Positions 1 to 12,294 of a DNA stretch of 64,000 nt are shown here, piece after piece. How positions within the stretch are numbered: the stretch's first letter is position 1; every line of letters begins with the position of its first letter. Location: assembly GCA_948567375.1 (NCBI GenBank), contig OX419758.1, positions 7,383,001 through 7,447,000 of the forward strand. Reading direction: 5' to 3'. The notes beneath the pieces are model-generated. The model made no database searches. It was not told the DNA's origin and worked only from the letters and a program-made list of their open reading frames with translations. This DNA is from Lunularia cruciata. Lineage: Eukaryota; Streptophyta; Marchantiopsida; Lunulariales; Lunulariaceae. A program made the translations under genes and the position numbers.

Positions 1-3000
1 TTATATCAACTACTCACATGTGTGAGTAGAGACCGCTCACCAAAGGTGTGCTTACCAAAATTTTGTAATAATTTAGCCATCACCTGAAATATTCACTTGG
101 GGATTGGATACTCTTCACTTTTTGTAGAGTCAACCTAAGCGAGATGTGCTATGCTTTCCTCACCTCAGCAAGAAGATTTTTGCTTAGATATTCAAAAGGG
201 CAAGAGAGTGTGTCTGGGTGAGGAGAAGTGTTTGTGTGAAGAGAAGAGAGAAACAAAGGCGGAATGATGAGAGGAAAAGAGGAAAAGAAGAAGAGCCTCT
301 CCTGCGCTAAGGAGGATGAGAAGAATTTATAATCAAAGCCCAAGGATTGTTTTAGTGTGGATTGTACTATATGCAAGAATTTGTATGCAGTAAGAAGTTA
401 GAGTTCTTCCCATAGAATTGGAAATTGAGTGATCATGCAACGATCCATGAAATCAGGGATAACAGTGATCCAAAGCTAGAGGATGTGAGAAAGAACCTCT
501 TTGCTTGGACCAAAGAGCATTGGCAAAGAGTGTAAGGGCCTAGCAATTCTTTTCCATATGGCATTACTTTGGATAGCATTTGGACTTGGCCAAACTTGTC
601 TATTGAAGCCAAGTTCAAATCTAAACTAATAACTTAGTTGAAAAATCATCACGCTATCTTATTTGATTATCAAGGAAAACCTATCAATTGGGCAGCTATG
701 TTTTGGTGAGAGAAAGAGAGTTCATAGGAACAATGGATGAGGAAGGAGGAGTGACTTTGTGTCTCCCTTTGTCAGCAATTTTCAATTGGGGATGGATTTG
801 CTGACCCTAGAAGAGAAGAAGCAATCATACCACTTCTTCCACATAGGGCATTTTGATAAACCCATACAAAGAGTGCTAATGGTCCAAAATTATCTGGAGG
901 CAAATGCACAATTTGTTTTCACATGGAAGTGGAAATGAAGGAAGCCTACAATACTTTGGGCTTCAAGAATCCAAGGCAAAAAGAGATAGAAATAGAGCTT
1001 GTACTCAAGAAACAACCTGTGACTCCTTCTAGGCCAAAGGCAAAGGCTACCAAATGGACAAGGAAGACCTTATGGAGGAAGAAGAAGAGACAGATGAAGA
1101 AGTCCAAGACAAAGGCGGTGGTGTACTACTTACTAGATTCCATGGCCCACTACTACTACCCCCATGGCCAGCAAACAATCTTTCAAAAGGATTGTAGTAT
1201 AGTCAAACAAGGATGTGGTTGAAGACCAAGGTGTAGAAGTACAATCTCCATTAGCCCGAACCACTCAAAGAATAAACAAATTTTAGGGTGAAGAACAAAC
1301 ACCTGCCCTTAGAAGATATGATGGAGAAGTTGGACCTTCTAATCCTAAGAATAATATTGTAGAGGGTTTGGGGATGAAAAAAATTCCTCTGTTCCCATCT
1401 ATAGGAGAAGTGGAACTAAGGGAAGAAGGAGACCTTTGTGCAAAAGAAGAGCTCAAGGCAAAAATTGCAGGCTCTTGTTGGGATGAGGAAGGACATAAGG
1501 ATGAAGGTGGACTTCACAGAGAAGAAGACAGGTAGGATGAAGGGTCATCCAAGATGGAGGTACTAGCAACAACAAAACAGGTATCTGAGCAGAGAGAACC
1601 TATCATCTTTGTCAATATCAAGCGGAGGAGAGTGGACCTTAGCTTCTTTCAAAATGGCAAGAGTGGAAAGTTTGAGCAAGAAGGAGGCCAGGCCAGTTGT
1701 GGTAGTGCCACTTTCTCAATTAGTGGTGTACAAGGTCAGACCAATGTTGGAAGTGATGAAGCAAATCCTCCCCATGTATGCAAAACACTAGAAGAAGATT
1801 ACCAAGTATGTTATGCTTATAACCAATCTACATCATTTAGCACAAGGAGTATAATTGGAGAAAATGCAGACACAAGATGAACTGAAGGAATTTTGTACTC
1901 AACTTAGAGATGGGTAAGACTAGTAACGACTTGGCATAGGACACTGCCAAGCTCAGAGTAGAAAGTACAGCCCCTGAAGAAGAAAAAAGGTATTTGACTC
2001 TCTTCTCAAATTTCCTCCTTGGAAAAAAGTATTTGACTCTCTTCTCAAATTTCCTTTTGGCAGCCTCTATGCTAATTCATTACTAGTCTTACCCATCTCA
2101 AATTTCCTTCTGGAAAAGGTATTTGAGTCCAAGGAAGAAGAAGCATGGCAAAAAGCTCAGCTTGAGGAGAAGGAGAAGAGCCAAGTGGAAGAAATTGATG
2201 CACTTAAGGAAGAAGTGGAAAAAATGAAGGTGGTACTTGTAGCACCAGAAGTTCATCATCAAGACGAGTTACAAGTAGCCAATATCCAGGTGAAGAAGAA
2301 GCTCATGGAAAGTATCAAGAAGAAGGAAAAAGAACATGAGAAAGATTGAGAAGCCATTTGAGAAAAGATTGTGGCTGAGACGGAGGGGAGTCACACCCAA
2401 TTCAACTTGGAGAAGATGGTGATTTTGGTGAGTATTGAGATGGCACAAGACCATCTCAAATAAAATTGTGAGTGAGGTTACAAAGGCCTCCTTAGAGAAA
2501 TTGAATGATTGGGACTCTAGATCCCAAGCGCGTAATCTTAAGGCAAAGTTATACATGGAGCATCTGCAGCAGCTAGCCAATAAGCTAATCAAACACACCT
2601 CCAAGAAGTTTCAGGAATCAACAAAAGTGATATTGGAGAGATCATAGAGTATTAGGAATGGGTAGAATTGTTAAAGAGTGTTTGTAAGGGTGAAGGTAGT
2701 TCCTCACAATATACTTTAGGATGAAGGGATTCTAGTATGAAGGAAATAATTAGAAATCAATTAAGCATATACTTTGGAATGAAGGGATTCTAGTATAAAG
2801 GAAATAGGTAGAAAACAATTAGCATAGAACACTTCTTTGGCATGGTAATCACCTTTGGCCTAAAAAGGTCTTCATCATGGAAGAACTTCAGCCTAACATT
2901 ATTTATTAAATATATGACAATTATGTAGCCAAAGATTTTGGAACTATAATTACATGAGAATAAACAACAAGTAGTGGTTTTGATTAGTGGCAATTGTGCA

Positions 3001-3100
3001 GTCATTTCTTAATTGCACTTAGGATAAGATCAATAGGGAGGATTAGTGATAAGTAGAGTAGGTGTAATTAGAAGATTTCTAGCACTTTTAGCCATTGACC
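1..3100 (+). other. Decayed coding-like repetitive DNA, not recognised
   Basis: The plus strand is purine-rich and shows short open stretches separated by stops: 923-1222 (very Lys/Arg rich), 1554-1880, and a charged stretch at about 2130-2340 rich in Glu and Lys, interrupted and resuming to about 2640, which would form a coiled coil. No complete gene, start or splice pattern can be drawn through it. The style (many GAA/GAG/AAG codons, frequent in-frame stops) suggests an old transposon-borne or duplicated coding sequence. I cannot assign a family. No convincing minus-strand gene was seen. Confidence 0.35.
1907..2127. repeat. 20-bp inverted repeat around a short tandem duplication
   Basis: Positions 1907-1926 (GAGATGGGTAAGACTAGTAA) are the exact reverse complement of 2080-2099. 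Between them a unit of roughly 40 bp containing GTATTTGACTCTCTTCTC is present twice in tandem (about 1986-2060), and a third partial piece follows the second arm. This looks like a local rearrangement inside the decayed repeat rather than a functional element. Confidence 0.6.
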
Positions 3101-3500
3101 ATGTTCATCTCAAGACTAGGAAACTATATATGGATTGCAACCCACAACAGCTATGCACACTTCTTTTATAATCAAAGTATTCAGCTTAAGGATCTTCTGG
3201 AGTCTTTGTGTTGAATTGATTTTACTTACATCTTTAATTGTATGCTTGGTCAAGTAGAGGTGAGGAATATTGCAATAAGAGCACGTGTTTGAGTACTTGA
3301 TTATGAAATTCACACTAAATCAAGGAAGTTACCCTTGTGATTAAGCAAGAATAATTGCTTCAGTACCTATGCAAAAAATTCACACATTATCAAGGAGGCT
3401 ACCCTTGACAATCTGAACAAGAAAGCCAATTTAAGGAAGGGTTCTTGGAACAATGTAATATTGTGAGTACCACAAAATATAAAAGATGCTCCTTAGAGGG

Positions 3501-4200
3501 AAGAGAACTTTGGCATGAAGTTAACCACCACTATCTTGTATCTAGATTAGATCTTTTGTTTGAATAGGTGTTAATTTCTTTTTTCATAGGATGCCACAAT
3601 GGGTATCCTTACACTCTTCTAGGAGTGGTTTTTTCTCAAGAGGTTAAATAGGTAGGAATATACAACTAAAGATATTGTAACACTTAATCTTCATTTCTAG
3701 TCATTCCCAGCCCATATCCTCACATGAAAGACATATTCTTACCAATTACATTATTAGTATGTCAAAATTAGGTTTTCTCACCCACCTCAATCAATCAAAG
3801 CAAATAGTCTAATTGCATGTAATTGGATATTGCCACTTGCTTTTGCATTCAAGAGGAAGATACCTTTGGCATGAAGTGAACCACCACTACCAAGGGCTTG
3901 TTAGATTAGTTATTTTTTTGAGTAGGTGTTAATTTCTCTTTTTTTTAGGGTGCAAAAATGGGTATCCTTACCTCTTCCAAGAGTGGTTTTTTCCCAAGAG
4001 GTTAAACAAGAAAGAATAAAGAACTAGAGATATTGTGATAATTTATTTTCATTCCAATCATTTCCAATCCATATCCTTATGTAAATGACCTCTTTTTACT
4101 GATAACATTATTAGTACATCAACACTAGATTATCACACCCATCTGAATCAATCAAAGAAAATAGTTTAATTGTGTGTAATTGGACATTGCTATTGGCTCT
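3501..4200. repeat. Direct tandem duplication, period about 356 bp
   Basis: Two diverged copies of one unit lie head to tail. The shared text TTTGGCATGAAG occurs at 3509 and 3865, followed in both by a run of matching segments such as GGTGTTAATTTCT, GGGTATCCTTAC, GAGTGGTTTTTTC and AATTGG. By eye the copies agree at roughly four bases in five. No open reading frame is conserved in both. It abuts the transposase relic to its right and may be non-coding DNA of the same element. Confidence 0.75.
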
Positions 4201-4281
4201 TGCATGGCCATAGGATTCCTTATAGGGCATGTTCTATTGTTGTACTTAAGCTCATGGCACACCATTGCATTTCTTGGCAGG

Positions 4282-5850
4282 TCAATTTTGAGAAATGTAG
4301 CTCTCAACTAGCTCAAAAGCAATTAGTCTCATCAAATTTTGCAATGCTTGTGCTGTCCAACATGTTCTAGAAGGACTAACTCTTGGTTGCAAGACCAAGG
4401 GATTATGCACCACAAAGTCTTTCATAGCAATCTCAGTGACAGTTTGTTCCATCATGTGTTGTTGATGGGGGAGTAACATTTGGTATTTTTGTTGAATGCA
4501 CTCATTGATTTCTACAAATGTTTAAAATTATTGCATTTGCCACTTGGTGAGTGGTTGCTAAATCCAACATTGCTGATGGAAATTGGACATGGACAAGTAC
4601 ATGCATCAGTTGCCTCATCTGATGCAAACAAAGAATGCTTGTTGTTGATGAAAATATATTGTCGCATTGATCATCCATTGTAATGTAAAGAAAATTGTAA
4701 TATTTTTTTAGTGCCTCCCTCATGAAAAATATTGATATCTTCTTCATCACATCTTTCCACAAGGGTTACTCTCCATGGGAAAGAAGAAACCAAGTGCGTT
4801 GGTAACTCTTGGCATGGCTAATGCTAGAAAGTTATCAGTTGCAAGAAACTTCAAGCAAGTTGCAAATGCCAAGTACATCTCCAGTTGACACTTGAATCCA
4901 ACACTTCAGTGTGGCATGCACACTTTTGACTCTAGAAGTTGATATATGCATACCGTGTTGTATATTTCAAAGCCATGTGATACAAAATTTGTCCTTGTGG
5001 CATAGCCATGTTGTTGCAAGATAATCAAAGACTGCTTTGGAGGTATTACTTTCAAGATGTGGACATGTTGTGATACTCTTCATCAGTTGAAGCATCAATT
5101 ATGCATTTCCACAATTGCATGCAATAGTCCAAGATTCTTGAGAGTCTAATGTTGGGCACGGATTGGCAAGTATGTTGTTATTTAAGTGCCACACGCAAAG
5201 CACATTGATAGAACTTGGGAAAAATAATGATATTGCATCCACCAATGCAAGTTCATAATTAGTCACAAAGACAAAGTGAAGACTTGCATCAATTCCAAGC
5301 CAAAGATCCGCTTCAGCTTTCTCATGGCCTAGCTATAATACTCAAGATTTTTTGTTGCATAAAATGATAAGAAAAAGTGTGAATGTTTGGTTTGTTACTT
5401 AAACCCCCATTTCCATGCAACAAGTGCATTCATTATTGATTTTTTCTATGCATAGAATCCAAAGGTCAAATACTATTTGCAGAAAAAATTTGATGACTGC
5501 CTTGGCAGATTTTGGTACAATGCATAGGTGTGTCAGATTTCCACTCACATTGTGTTGAAGATCATGGTTAACACCACGCTCAATGAGTGCATCCAACAAG
5601 GTCTGTATAGTAGTTAGTCCATCAAGTGCTTTTCTCTCTTGAGCGCACTTCACATTGTATATATCTTGGTTTGTTGCCCAAAAACTTGTGTTGCTTTTGT
5701 TGAGAGTGCAAAGAACTAGCTCTACTCAATTGATGCGCAATTTGAAACTCCATGGCCGAGAGAACTATTGCACTCAGATATGCAGCAATAGCACCTACTT
5801 GCTTGAGGTTGTCATTTACATTGATGACTTCTGTCATCTAAGTTCCATTT
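4282..5850 (-). pseudogene. MULE / FAR1-related transposase pseudogene
   Basis: Reading the minus strand, three blocks match the FHY3/FAR1-MULE transposase layout in order. About 5399-5653 has the lead-in to the transposase core (SGNLTHLCIVPKSA). About 5160-5300 has the core motif FVTNYELALVDAIS followed by VLCVWHLNNNILAN, the conserved 'CVWH' block, then CHKDKF and STSRVKSVHATLK further down to about 4880. About 4380-4480 has the C-terminal VHNPLVLQPR segment that resembles the usual 'P..V..+GRPKGS' tail. Stops and frame changes separate the blocks, so the gene is dead. Such sequences are Mutator-like DNA transposons or proteins domesticated from them. The decay here favours a transposon relic. 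Terminal inverted repeats were not found. Confidence 0.65.
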
Positions 5851-6890
5851 TCTTATTTTCAAGTGACCAATTGGAAAGGATGGTCTATGCATAAAATGCT
5901 GGTACTGCTCACTCTGCTTCACTCGTGTTTTTACCTCCATGCTCAGCACATGGTTTAGTTTATGATCGGAGCATTTTTCTTGTTGCCAGATGCGGGAGTA
6001 TACTCTATTTTAATTGCAAAACCTTCAGAATATACACGAGACTTCGAAGCAGCAATGACTTCTTCAAGAGCCGCATAGGAGCAAGCAGGAGGGGTGTTCA
6101 TAGCATGATAGCTACAACAAGTGTAAGTGTAAGATGTAAGAAGGGTGCAGATCAGAAAGAGCACAAGTAGAAACAAATAATAAGAGTAGAAAGAGTGAAA
6201 TCGAAGTAACAATGCTGAAATTTTTTCTGTTCCTATCGGCAACTTGAGGCAGACATACAGAATAAGGTGAGGTGGGTGTCAGACTTCAAAGTTGCATAAG
6301 CTTCCTCGAGTTTGCGAGCATAAAGAGTAGCGGATAGAGCCAAACAGTAGGAGCATGAAGAGTGAAAGCAATTGATGGTGAAGTACAATACCATAGATGG
6401 TGAAGTGGATGAGCAGAGAAAGCTAGGTGGGTTTACATCAAGATATAGTGTTGTCCATACATCTCTATAGTAATGTAAAAGTGTTTTTAATCGTTTGAGT
6501 AACCGTATACCTTGGTCCGATTTGGACACATATTGCTTCACCTCGTTACGGAGAGGAGGATGAACTCCTAACTTCAGTATTTTCTCAAACATGCTAGAAT
6601 TCAGCTGTAACGTATACAGACGTTCGACCTTTCAACTGACATGTGGACGGGAAGTATGCACCTGTTAGGGGTGTCAGTTGTGGGTTGATTGAGTTGAACT
6701 ATCTAGCCTCAAACTAAGAGATAGAATATGGTTCTGTATAGTTGCATATTCATCAATTCCTTCCATCCCCACATGTCATTTCACTGATTTAGACGTTGGA
6801 CCTTCTGTATTTCCTTCTAAACTGACCTTTTTGACCAACCGATTCACAGTAAGCATCAATCTCTTTGAGAGATTTAATGCTCTTTGCTAA
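5850..6890. other. No gene seen
   Basis: Apart from short chance reading frames on both strands (for example 6233-6592 minus) I see no coding, RNA or repeat structure here. It separates the transposase relic from the hairpin at 6.9 kb. Confidence 0.5.
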
Positions 6891-7034
6891 TTAAAACATA
6901 AGCCATCCCAATATAAAAGGATGATGGGATGGTACCTGTTGTCCATTGCTCTCACGCCAGTGCTTTCTGGCGTGAGGGCAATGAACAAAGGTAACATCCC
7001 ATCATCCTGTTATATTGGGATCGCTTATGTTTTA
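6891..7034. repeat. Long near-perfect hairpin: miRNA-like precursor or foldback element
   Basis: Positions 6891-6960 and 6967-7034 are reverse complements with only about five mismatches and one single-base gap over 70 bp, separated by a loop of about six bases. The outer arms begin TTAAAACATAAGC and the inner stem ends CTCACGCCAG / CTGGCGTGAG. A 70-bp arm with scattered single mismatches is what young plant MIRNA genes and small foldback MITEs both look like. No known miRNA sequence is recognised in either arm, and no clear target-site duplication flanks it. It is about 1.4 kb past the 3' end of the oxidase gene. Confidence 0.75.
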
Positions 7035-8481
7035 AGCAGCAGCGTATTGATAAAGCATACGCAGGAACGTATTAGTAAGAGTTCAACATGAAGTCTATTG
7101 ACGGAAACGTACTTTGATTGACCTGTTGCGCTTGTCCCTATGCGAAGTACGAGTTGCTTGTTTCTATGTGGTACGTGTTGTTCTAGAAAATTTTGTGTTC
7201 AATCTACTGTACAGTACTCTGGCACTACACGCGACTTCTGAAATTACTTCAATGCGTATCGAATTCTAGACAAGAAAATTTTGTTCTCAAAGTCGCAGGA
7301 TAATGGACAGTCCACGGAGTGGTTTCATCGTGGAGATATACACTAGAAGCATGACAAGTTTGACCAGTCAATCGTCTAAGTTTCCTCTTCTTCAAAGAAA
7401 ATAGACCTGATTATAACCCCTTCTACCTCTCTTGTCTCTCCCTCGATAGGGTCGTACCATCTTTCTTGCGTTCTATGTGGTCGGCTTTCTTCTGATAATA
7501 CGTTGAACCATATTGGACGTCTTATGTAGGAGTATCCAATGACTCAGCGCCTTTGGTTTCTACTGCAGTAGGAAAATTTTATCTATAGATGGGTTTTATC
7601 TGAAATGACCCAGTCTCGCAAGACACATTGCATGGTAAGGACATGAGATAAATTTGTAATGTGATGAAAAGCCGAGATAGGCAGTCAGTTCACTACCTCT
7701 GAATTATGGAGGAGTCCATCTTCAATTGATTTTAAACTTCTCGTGTTTAACATCCTTCCTTCTGGTCTAGTGAGATCCTACTTTTGAAGCGGACGTATGA
7801 GCTGATTTTGCCATGGACCGTCTGTGTTTGTCGGAACTAATCATTTGATAGTACTCATACACTCGTTCCAGTGCTTTTTCTCATGAACGCGGGTTGGTTT
7901 CAGTTATGAGTGAACACTTTGATGGGTACACTAAAGTTAGCGCGTGAAAATTTGGTATGAAGGTAAGAAAGTTTGTGAAGTTAATGAAGAAGGCGAAGCC
8001 AGGTTTTGAAGTTTATCCACGTGCCCCGTACACAGAATGTCCTTTAGAAAGCCAACCACTGACTATTGACAGAAATGAAGGGCGCCGTAAAATAGGAGAT
8101 ACAAGCTCGGAAAGAAGTCGCCTGTGCTGTGTACAAGTCTCGCCCAGATTTTGGATATTAACGTTCGTCGTTGGGAAATGGTTACCATTCCAAGCAAATG
8201 TAAGTCAATTGAATTTCACAACTGTACCCCGAACAGAAGATTTTGCATACCACTCATTTCATCCAGAGTGCTAATAGACATGGCTCACTTGTTCTCCGAG
8301 TATACGCTTCGTTAATATCTCTCATCATCAAACAGAATCCTCTATATCCAAGCTAACTTCTACGTCCTGCAGCTCTTACACTACGGCCATCATGGTAACT
8401 CAAGCTAGTAGGGAGGGGCATAGAACTTATCTAGGAAGCTTCGGGGAAAAATAATGCACTGTCACTTCCCTGGACCCTTTC
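7035..8481. other. Intergenic sequence downstream of the oxidase gene
   Basis: No gene is supported. A degenerate copy of the LINE tail lies at 7411-7492, listed separately. The reading frame 7957-8274 on the plus strand has no recognisable features and is taken as chance. The 3' untranslated region of the oxidase gene (minus strand) should occupy the right end, but no clear AATAAA signal is visible. Confidence 0.5.
7411..7492 (+). repeat. LINE 3'-tail copy (degenerate), tail reading on plus strand
   Basis: Matches the tail family in order: CCCCTTCTACCT, then CTCTCCCTCGATAGGGTCG, CATCTTTCTTGCGTTC and the terminal block TATGTGGTCGGC (usual form TACGCGGTCGCC). The GGGGCTTAGCCCC hairpin is reduced to its right half. 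Flanks CTGATTAT and CTGATAAT may be an eroded target-site duplication. Confidence 0.6.
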
Positions 8482-10953
8482 TTATGGGGAATTGAAAAAT
8501 TTAGTTGCACCGCAACCCATGGTAGATCTAGGTACTTCGGGCAACTGGGGGACTCCTTCAGCGAAGACGACCCCCATACCCATATGAAAATGTGATTCGA
8601 TGTGACAATGGAACGGCCATACTCCAGGATTATCGGTTACGAAACGAAGGACTGTCCATCCGTAAGGGAAAAGGGGTGCAGTATTTCTCAGAGGAGGATT
8701 GTAGTAATTCAAAGATGCATAATCCTTAGAGGAATTAAATTCTCCATCTCCATACCCCAGAATCCAGAAATCGTGTCCATGCAAATGCCATGGGTGTACT
8801 TCACTGACATTGGCAGTCAGACTGTTGGTATTTTGTAGAATAATGTCCACGACGTGGTTCATCTCCAACGTGTAAACACCACTTCCCTGAGTGGTGTTAG
8901 GATTAGGGGGTGGGATCCTAATGTCATAGCCTGGAGGGTAATAATCAGGAGGCGTGGCAGAAAAATGCTCCTCATGACCTGTGGAGGTAAGGTTGTACTT
9001 GAGGGCTGCAAGGGCTGGAGTGGCAGTCGGAACAAAACTGATGTTGTTGAGGGCCCACTTAATCTTTCCATTCAGTGTATTCTGAGTGTTAAGCAGATAA
9101 ATCTGTCTGTCAGGATCTCGAGCAGGCAGGGGAACGATGTACTCTTTCCTCGTAACATACGACCTGGCTTTCGCCACGGAGTAAGCAAAATCATCCCAAG
9201 CAGGACTTACTGGAGCAGGAGTGGCAGGTCCATCAGTGGAATTCGTGCTAACGTAGTGCAGCACAGCAAGACCAGTTGGAGTGAGCGGGAGGCGTCCACG
9301 CACGTTGAAACCTGCCCAGTAATTTCTATTACTATCTGCATTGGCAGTGAAAAGGACCGAGTACGTTTCTCCAGAGTAAACGTCAATATCGCTCATTGTT
9401 ACCGGCTCTACGTAATGTCCATCTGCTTCCACCACAGTGAAATTGTGACCCTGCCAACATCAAAACAAGAAGTTAGTGGATTGGATGTATGCTCTTCGTT
9501 TCCGTCAAACAGTTAGGAAGTAATGGATTCCGGTCTTCACACATTTCTCAGTATGGATCCAGAGAAGCCACCTTCGGAAGGTAGACTCTTGGATAGTATT
9601 ATAACCTATCAACACGAAAGATGTTGCATCCTTAGTGATCAGGGAGGTGCGCTGGTTTACCTCAAGAATGAAGTTGAAGGATCCTAAAGACGCTACACTT
9701 GCGATTCGCAAACGGTATGTTTTGCCAGCTTCGACGGGCATCACGTGGGGTTTACATTGGGGTGCACTCTCGTTACATGGCATCGAGAGAGTGGAGCCAG
9801 CTGGAGCGACTGGCATTAGGGAGCAATTGTACCTCCCGCGACCTTCGATCAAGAGAGACTGTAGGAGACAACATTTAAAATTATTGACGATTAATGATGG
9901 CACAATGATGATCAAGGGGAACGTCCAATCTAAAAACAGTACGGATATTCCGAGAGGCCCAGACAGAATGAGGTTAAAAGACAGGAATTGAGGTGGAAAG
10001 TCAACCTGAGGCTCTCCCACCCATCGAAACGGGACGCTGAAGAGGCCAGTTTCTTGATCAATCATACTACGATGCCACCAGTCGTTCAACACAATGCTGT
10101 GCTCTGCGTCATAGGTGAAGGGCTCAACAACATCTGGCTTGGGATCAACGATGAGTTGACCGTAAAAACCAGCTGTTCGCTGCATTCCAAAATGTCCGTG
10201 CCAAAAATATGTACCAGCCTGCAGAAATTCAACGACAATGATACTGTGACTATCAACAGCAAGCTTCACCCCTGAGGTTGTTCATTTGGGTAATGAACAA
10301 CCTCTCGAAACGGGATCTTCAAGACGGTGATGAGCATTCCAGGGCCTGGAAGTCCAGACCTTACTACGAATTTACCAGGTTGAATAAAGCAAACAGGGGT
10401 TGCATTTCTGCACAGGGACGTGCAACGTGTGGAATTACAAATAAATGTGTGCATAACGAACTCCGCTAAATCCTACAGCTTCCTTTCTGAGAAGGGGAAT
10501 GCAAAAACTTACATTTTCAGTCGTGAAGTTGTAAGTATACGAGTCCTCGGGATCAATGGGACATTGAGAGACGTAAGCGGCACCATCTTCCCAAGGCGTT
10601 CCGTTCTGCAGTTTCGGGCACCAGTCAGATACATTCCTTGTTTAAGCACAACAACTTCACGCTTCTGAGATGAGTTTCAAACGACGATTGCAAACCTGGA
10701 TCATGCCGTGCCAGTGAATAACCACAGCCTCGGTAGGCATCCTGTTGACAACATGTACAACGACATTATCTCCAGCTACTGATCGAATGTTTGGGCCAGG
10801 AAATTCACCGTTGACCGAAATAACCTGCTTCTCTACACAGTCTGGTGCTGCCCATGCATAATCCACGACCCAGTCGTACTCCACAATCTTTCCTTGAGCT
10901 GATGCCGTCAACAAGAGCAAGGCAGCTCCCAATAGCAGATGTATTCTTGTCAT
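8482..10953 (-). CDS. L-ascorbate oxidase (multicopper oxidase), five exons
   Basis: Minus-strand exons are 10953-10696, 10605-10513, 10218-10006, 9858-9661 and 9450-8482. All four introns are GT-AG and phase 0, giving 576 residues, the usual ascorbate-oxidase size. A signal peptide (MTRIHLLLGAALLLLTASA) predicts secretion to the cell wall. Copper ligands are all present: HWHG (H80, H82), WHGH (H124, H126), HPWHLHGH (473-480) and HCHIESHFHMGM (535-546), with C536, H541 and M546 as the type-1 site. GTPWEDG, HFGMQRTAGFYG and the PPLRNTAPLFPYGW block distinguish it from laccases and favour ascorbate oxidase, which oxidises ascorbate to monodehydroascorbate with reduction of O2 to water in the apoplast. 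Start chosen as the only Met before the signal peptide. No lesions seen. Family assignment is strong; actual substrate is inferred. Confidence 0.92.
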
Positions 10954-11073
10954 CGCTACTGCTGGAGCAATTCCGGACTAACCGTCAGAGCTTCATACCA
11001 GAAGTTTTAAGCTCTTAGCTCTCGCCTGATCGAGCTCGACACTCCAAATGCGAGGTCCAAACGGCAATCTTAC

Positions 11074-11081
11074 TAAATATA
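11074..11081 (-). promoter_or_regulatory. Possible TATA box of the oxidase gene
   Basis: On the minus strand TATATTTA lies about 120 bp upstream of the oxidase start codon, a plausible distance for a plant TATA box with a 5' untranslated leader of about 90 bases. There is no further support. Confidence 0.3.
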
Positions 11082-12294
11082 CGAAGCCTGTTCTGTTCTC
11101 CGCAAGACCTTCCACTCATCCCAAAGTTAAGAGGGTGGAAAGCTCTCAGTGGAGAGTCCATCCACAACTCTGGATGTGGGAGTGGTGAGATGGGAAAGCT
11201 AAGAAGCCTCAAATGGGGTTGAAGCGTACAACGGCTACTTCTGATCTTAACACGAATCCCACAAATTTACATTATCTGGCGACCTACGGTATGCGCAGCG
11301 CCTGGAGCGCTCCTTGGAGCCTCTCCTGAGAACTTGAAACGACTGCGAAACTAGACTAGCCCGATAGAGTCTAGTGCCGGGGTGTGGGGCGGGGCGGGCA
11401 GCAATTTCAAGTTCAATCCACCATTGCCTTCCGCACGAGTCATCAGATACGGGTATTATTACGCATTCAGTCGGGTGGGTGGCTGGACCACTGTGCTGCA
11501 GGCCTTGATTTCAAACACTAAATTTGAATTACCGCACTTTTCGCCGTTGGCTGCTGTTCCGATGTCTCTGCTTATGTTTCCCATCCGAAACACTGAGCTC
11601 TCCGTTAATGCCCCCTATCCTGGGGCCAGGGCCTTCAACTCACACGGACTCAGTCCGTATTGTCCGCTTACATCAATTAGGCAGTTGCTCAGTTTCAAAG
11701 CGACACCCAGTTGGAGTCAGTAGCCGACCAAGTCACAGTACAGTACTTTACTCGGCGTTTTGTTGTACCAAAACGCGGTTAACCGCCTTTACCGAACCGT
11801 GGCTATGTCTTGTTAATGTGCATTTCTAGGATTTTATGTTAGTATTAATCGCACCTCATTCCTAATATAAGTTTCATTTTACCATTTGGTTTTTTATAGG
11901 TTTTCTCTGGCCAAATTTCTCACATCGATACTATTGGGACCTAGCCCCATTCTACATCGATCGGTTGTCTCCCGCTTGTACGGGCTTGATGGGTCCTCCC
12001 ACCAAGCGTCATGCGTTCTATGCGGTCGCCTATTTCTCCCTTCTGGTTTTTGCTCGGTTTTTTACCCGGCTTGATTAAATCTTCACATCTTTCTTATTAT
12101 TCTACGTGTTCTTCTATAAGTTGCACTACTTCATGCTCTTTGTATTGTTATCCTTTCGGAGTCATCCAAATATATATATTGCAATAAATCTTTGTAGAGT
12201 ATTCAGTTTTAGACGGATATACTCAATATCTAAAGTTAACTATAAAATAAAAAATAATATATTTATGTTCTAATTTGGTAAATTCTCATTTAAT
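11082..12294. other. Intergenic, more GC-rich than the flanks; no gene
   Basis: Upstream region of the oxidase. Short plus-strand frames (11382-11723, 11524-11829, 11886-12074) overlap each other and lack recognisable domains. The last one lies across a LINE-tail copy. A CA/GT-poor GC-rich patch (GGGGTGTGGGGCGGGGCGGG near 11378) could be promoter-like sequence. Confidence 0.4.
11921..12036 (+). repeat. LINE 3'-tail copy, plus orientation
   Basis: Begins CGATACTATTGGGACCTAG (hairpin with two changes), continues CCCCATTCTAC, CTCCCGCTTGTACGGGCTTG, ATGGGTCCTCCC and ends CTATGCGGTCGCC. The CGATACTATTGGGRC start is shared with the copy at 32296-32419, so the similarity extends about 15 bases upstream of the hairpin. 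Confidence 0.8.

Noticed and set aside
8854-9516. 220-codon open frame on the plus strand
   Set aside because: It lies antisense to exon 5 of the ascorbate oxidase, has no domain, and reflects codon bias of the real gene.
8482-10953. Laccase instead of ascorbate oxidase
   Set aside because: GTPWEDG after HWHG, the PPLRNTAPLFPYGW block and the HFHMGM end fit ascorbate oxidases better than laccases.
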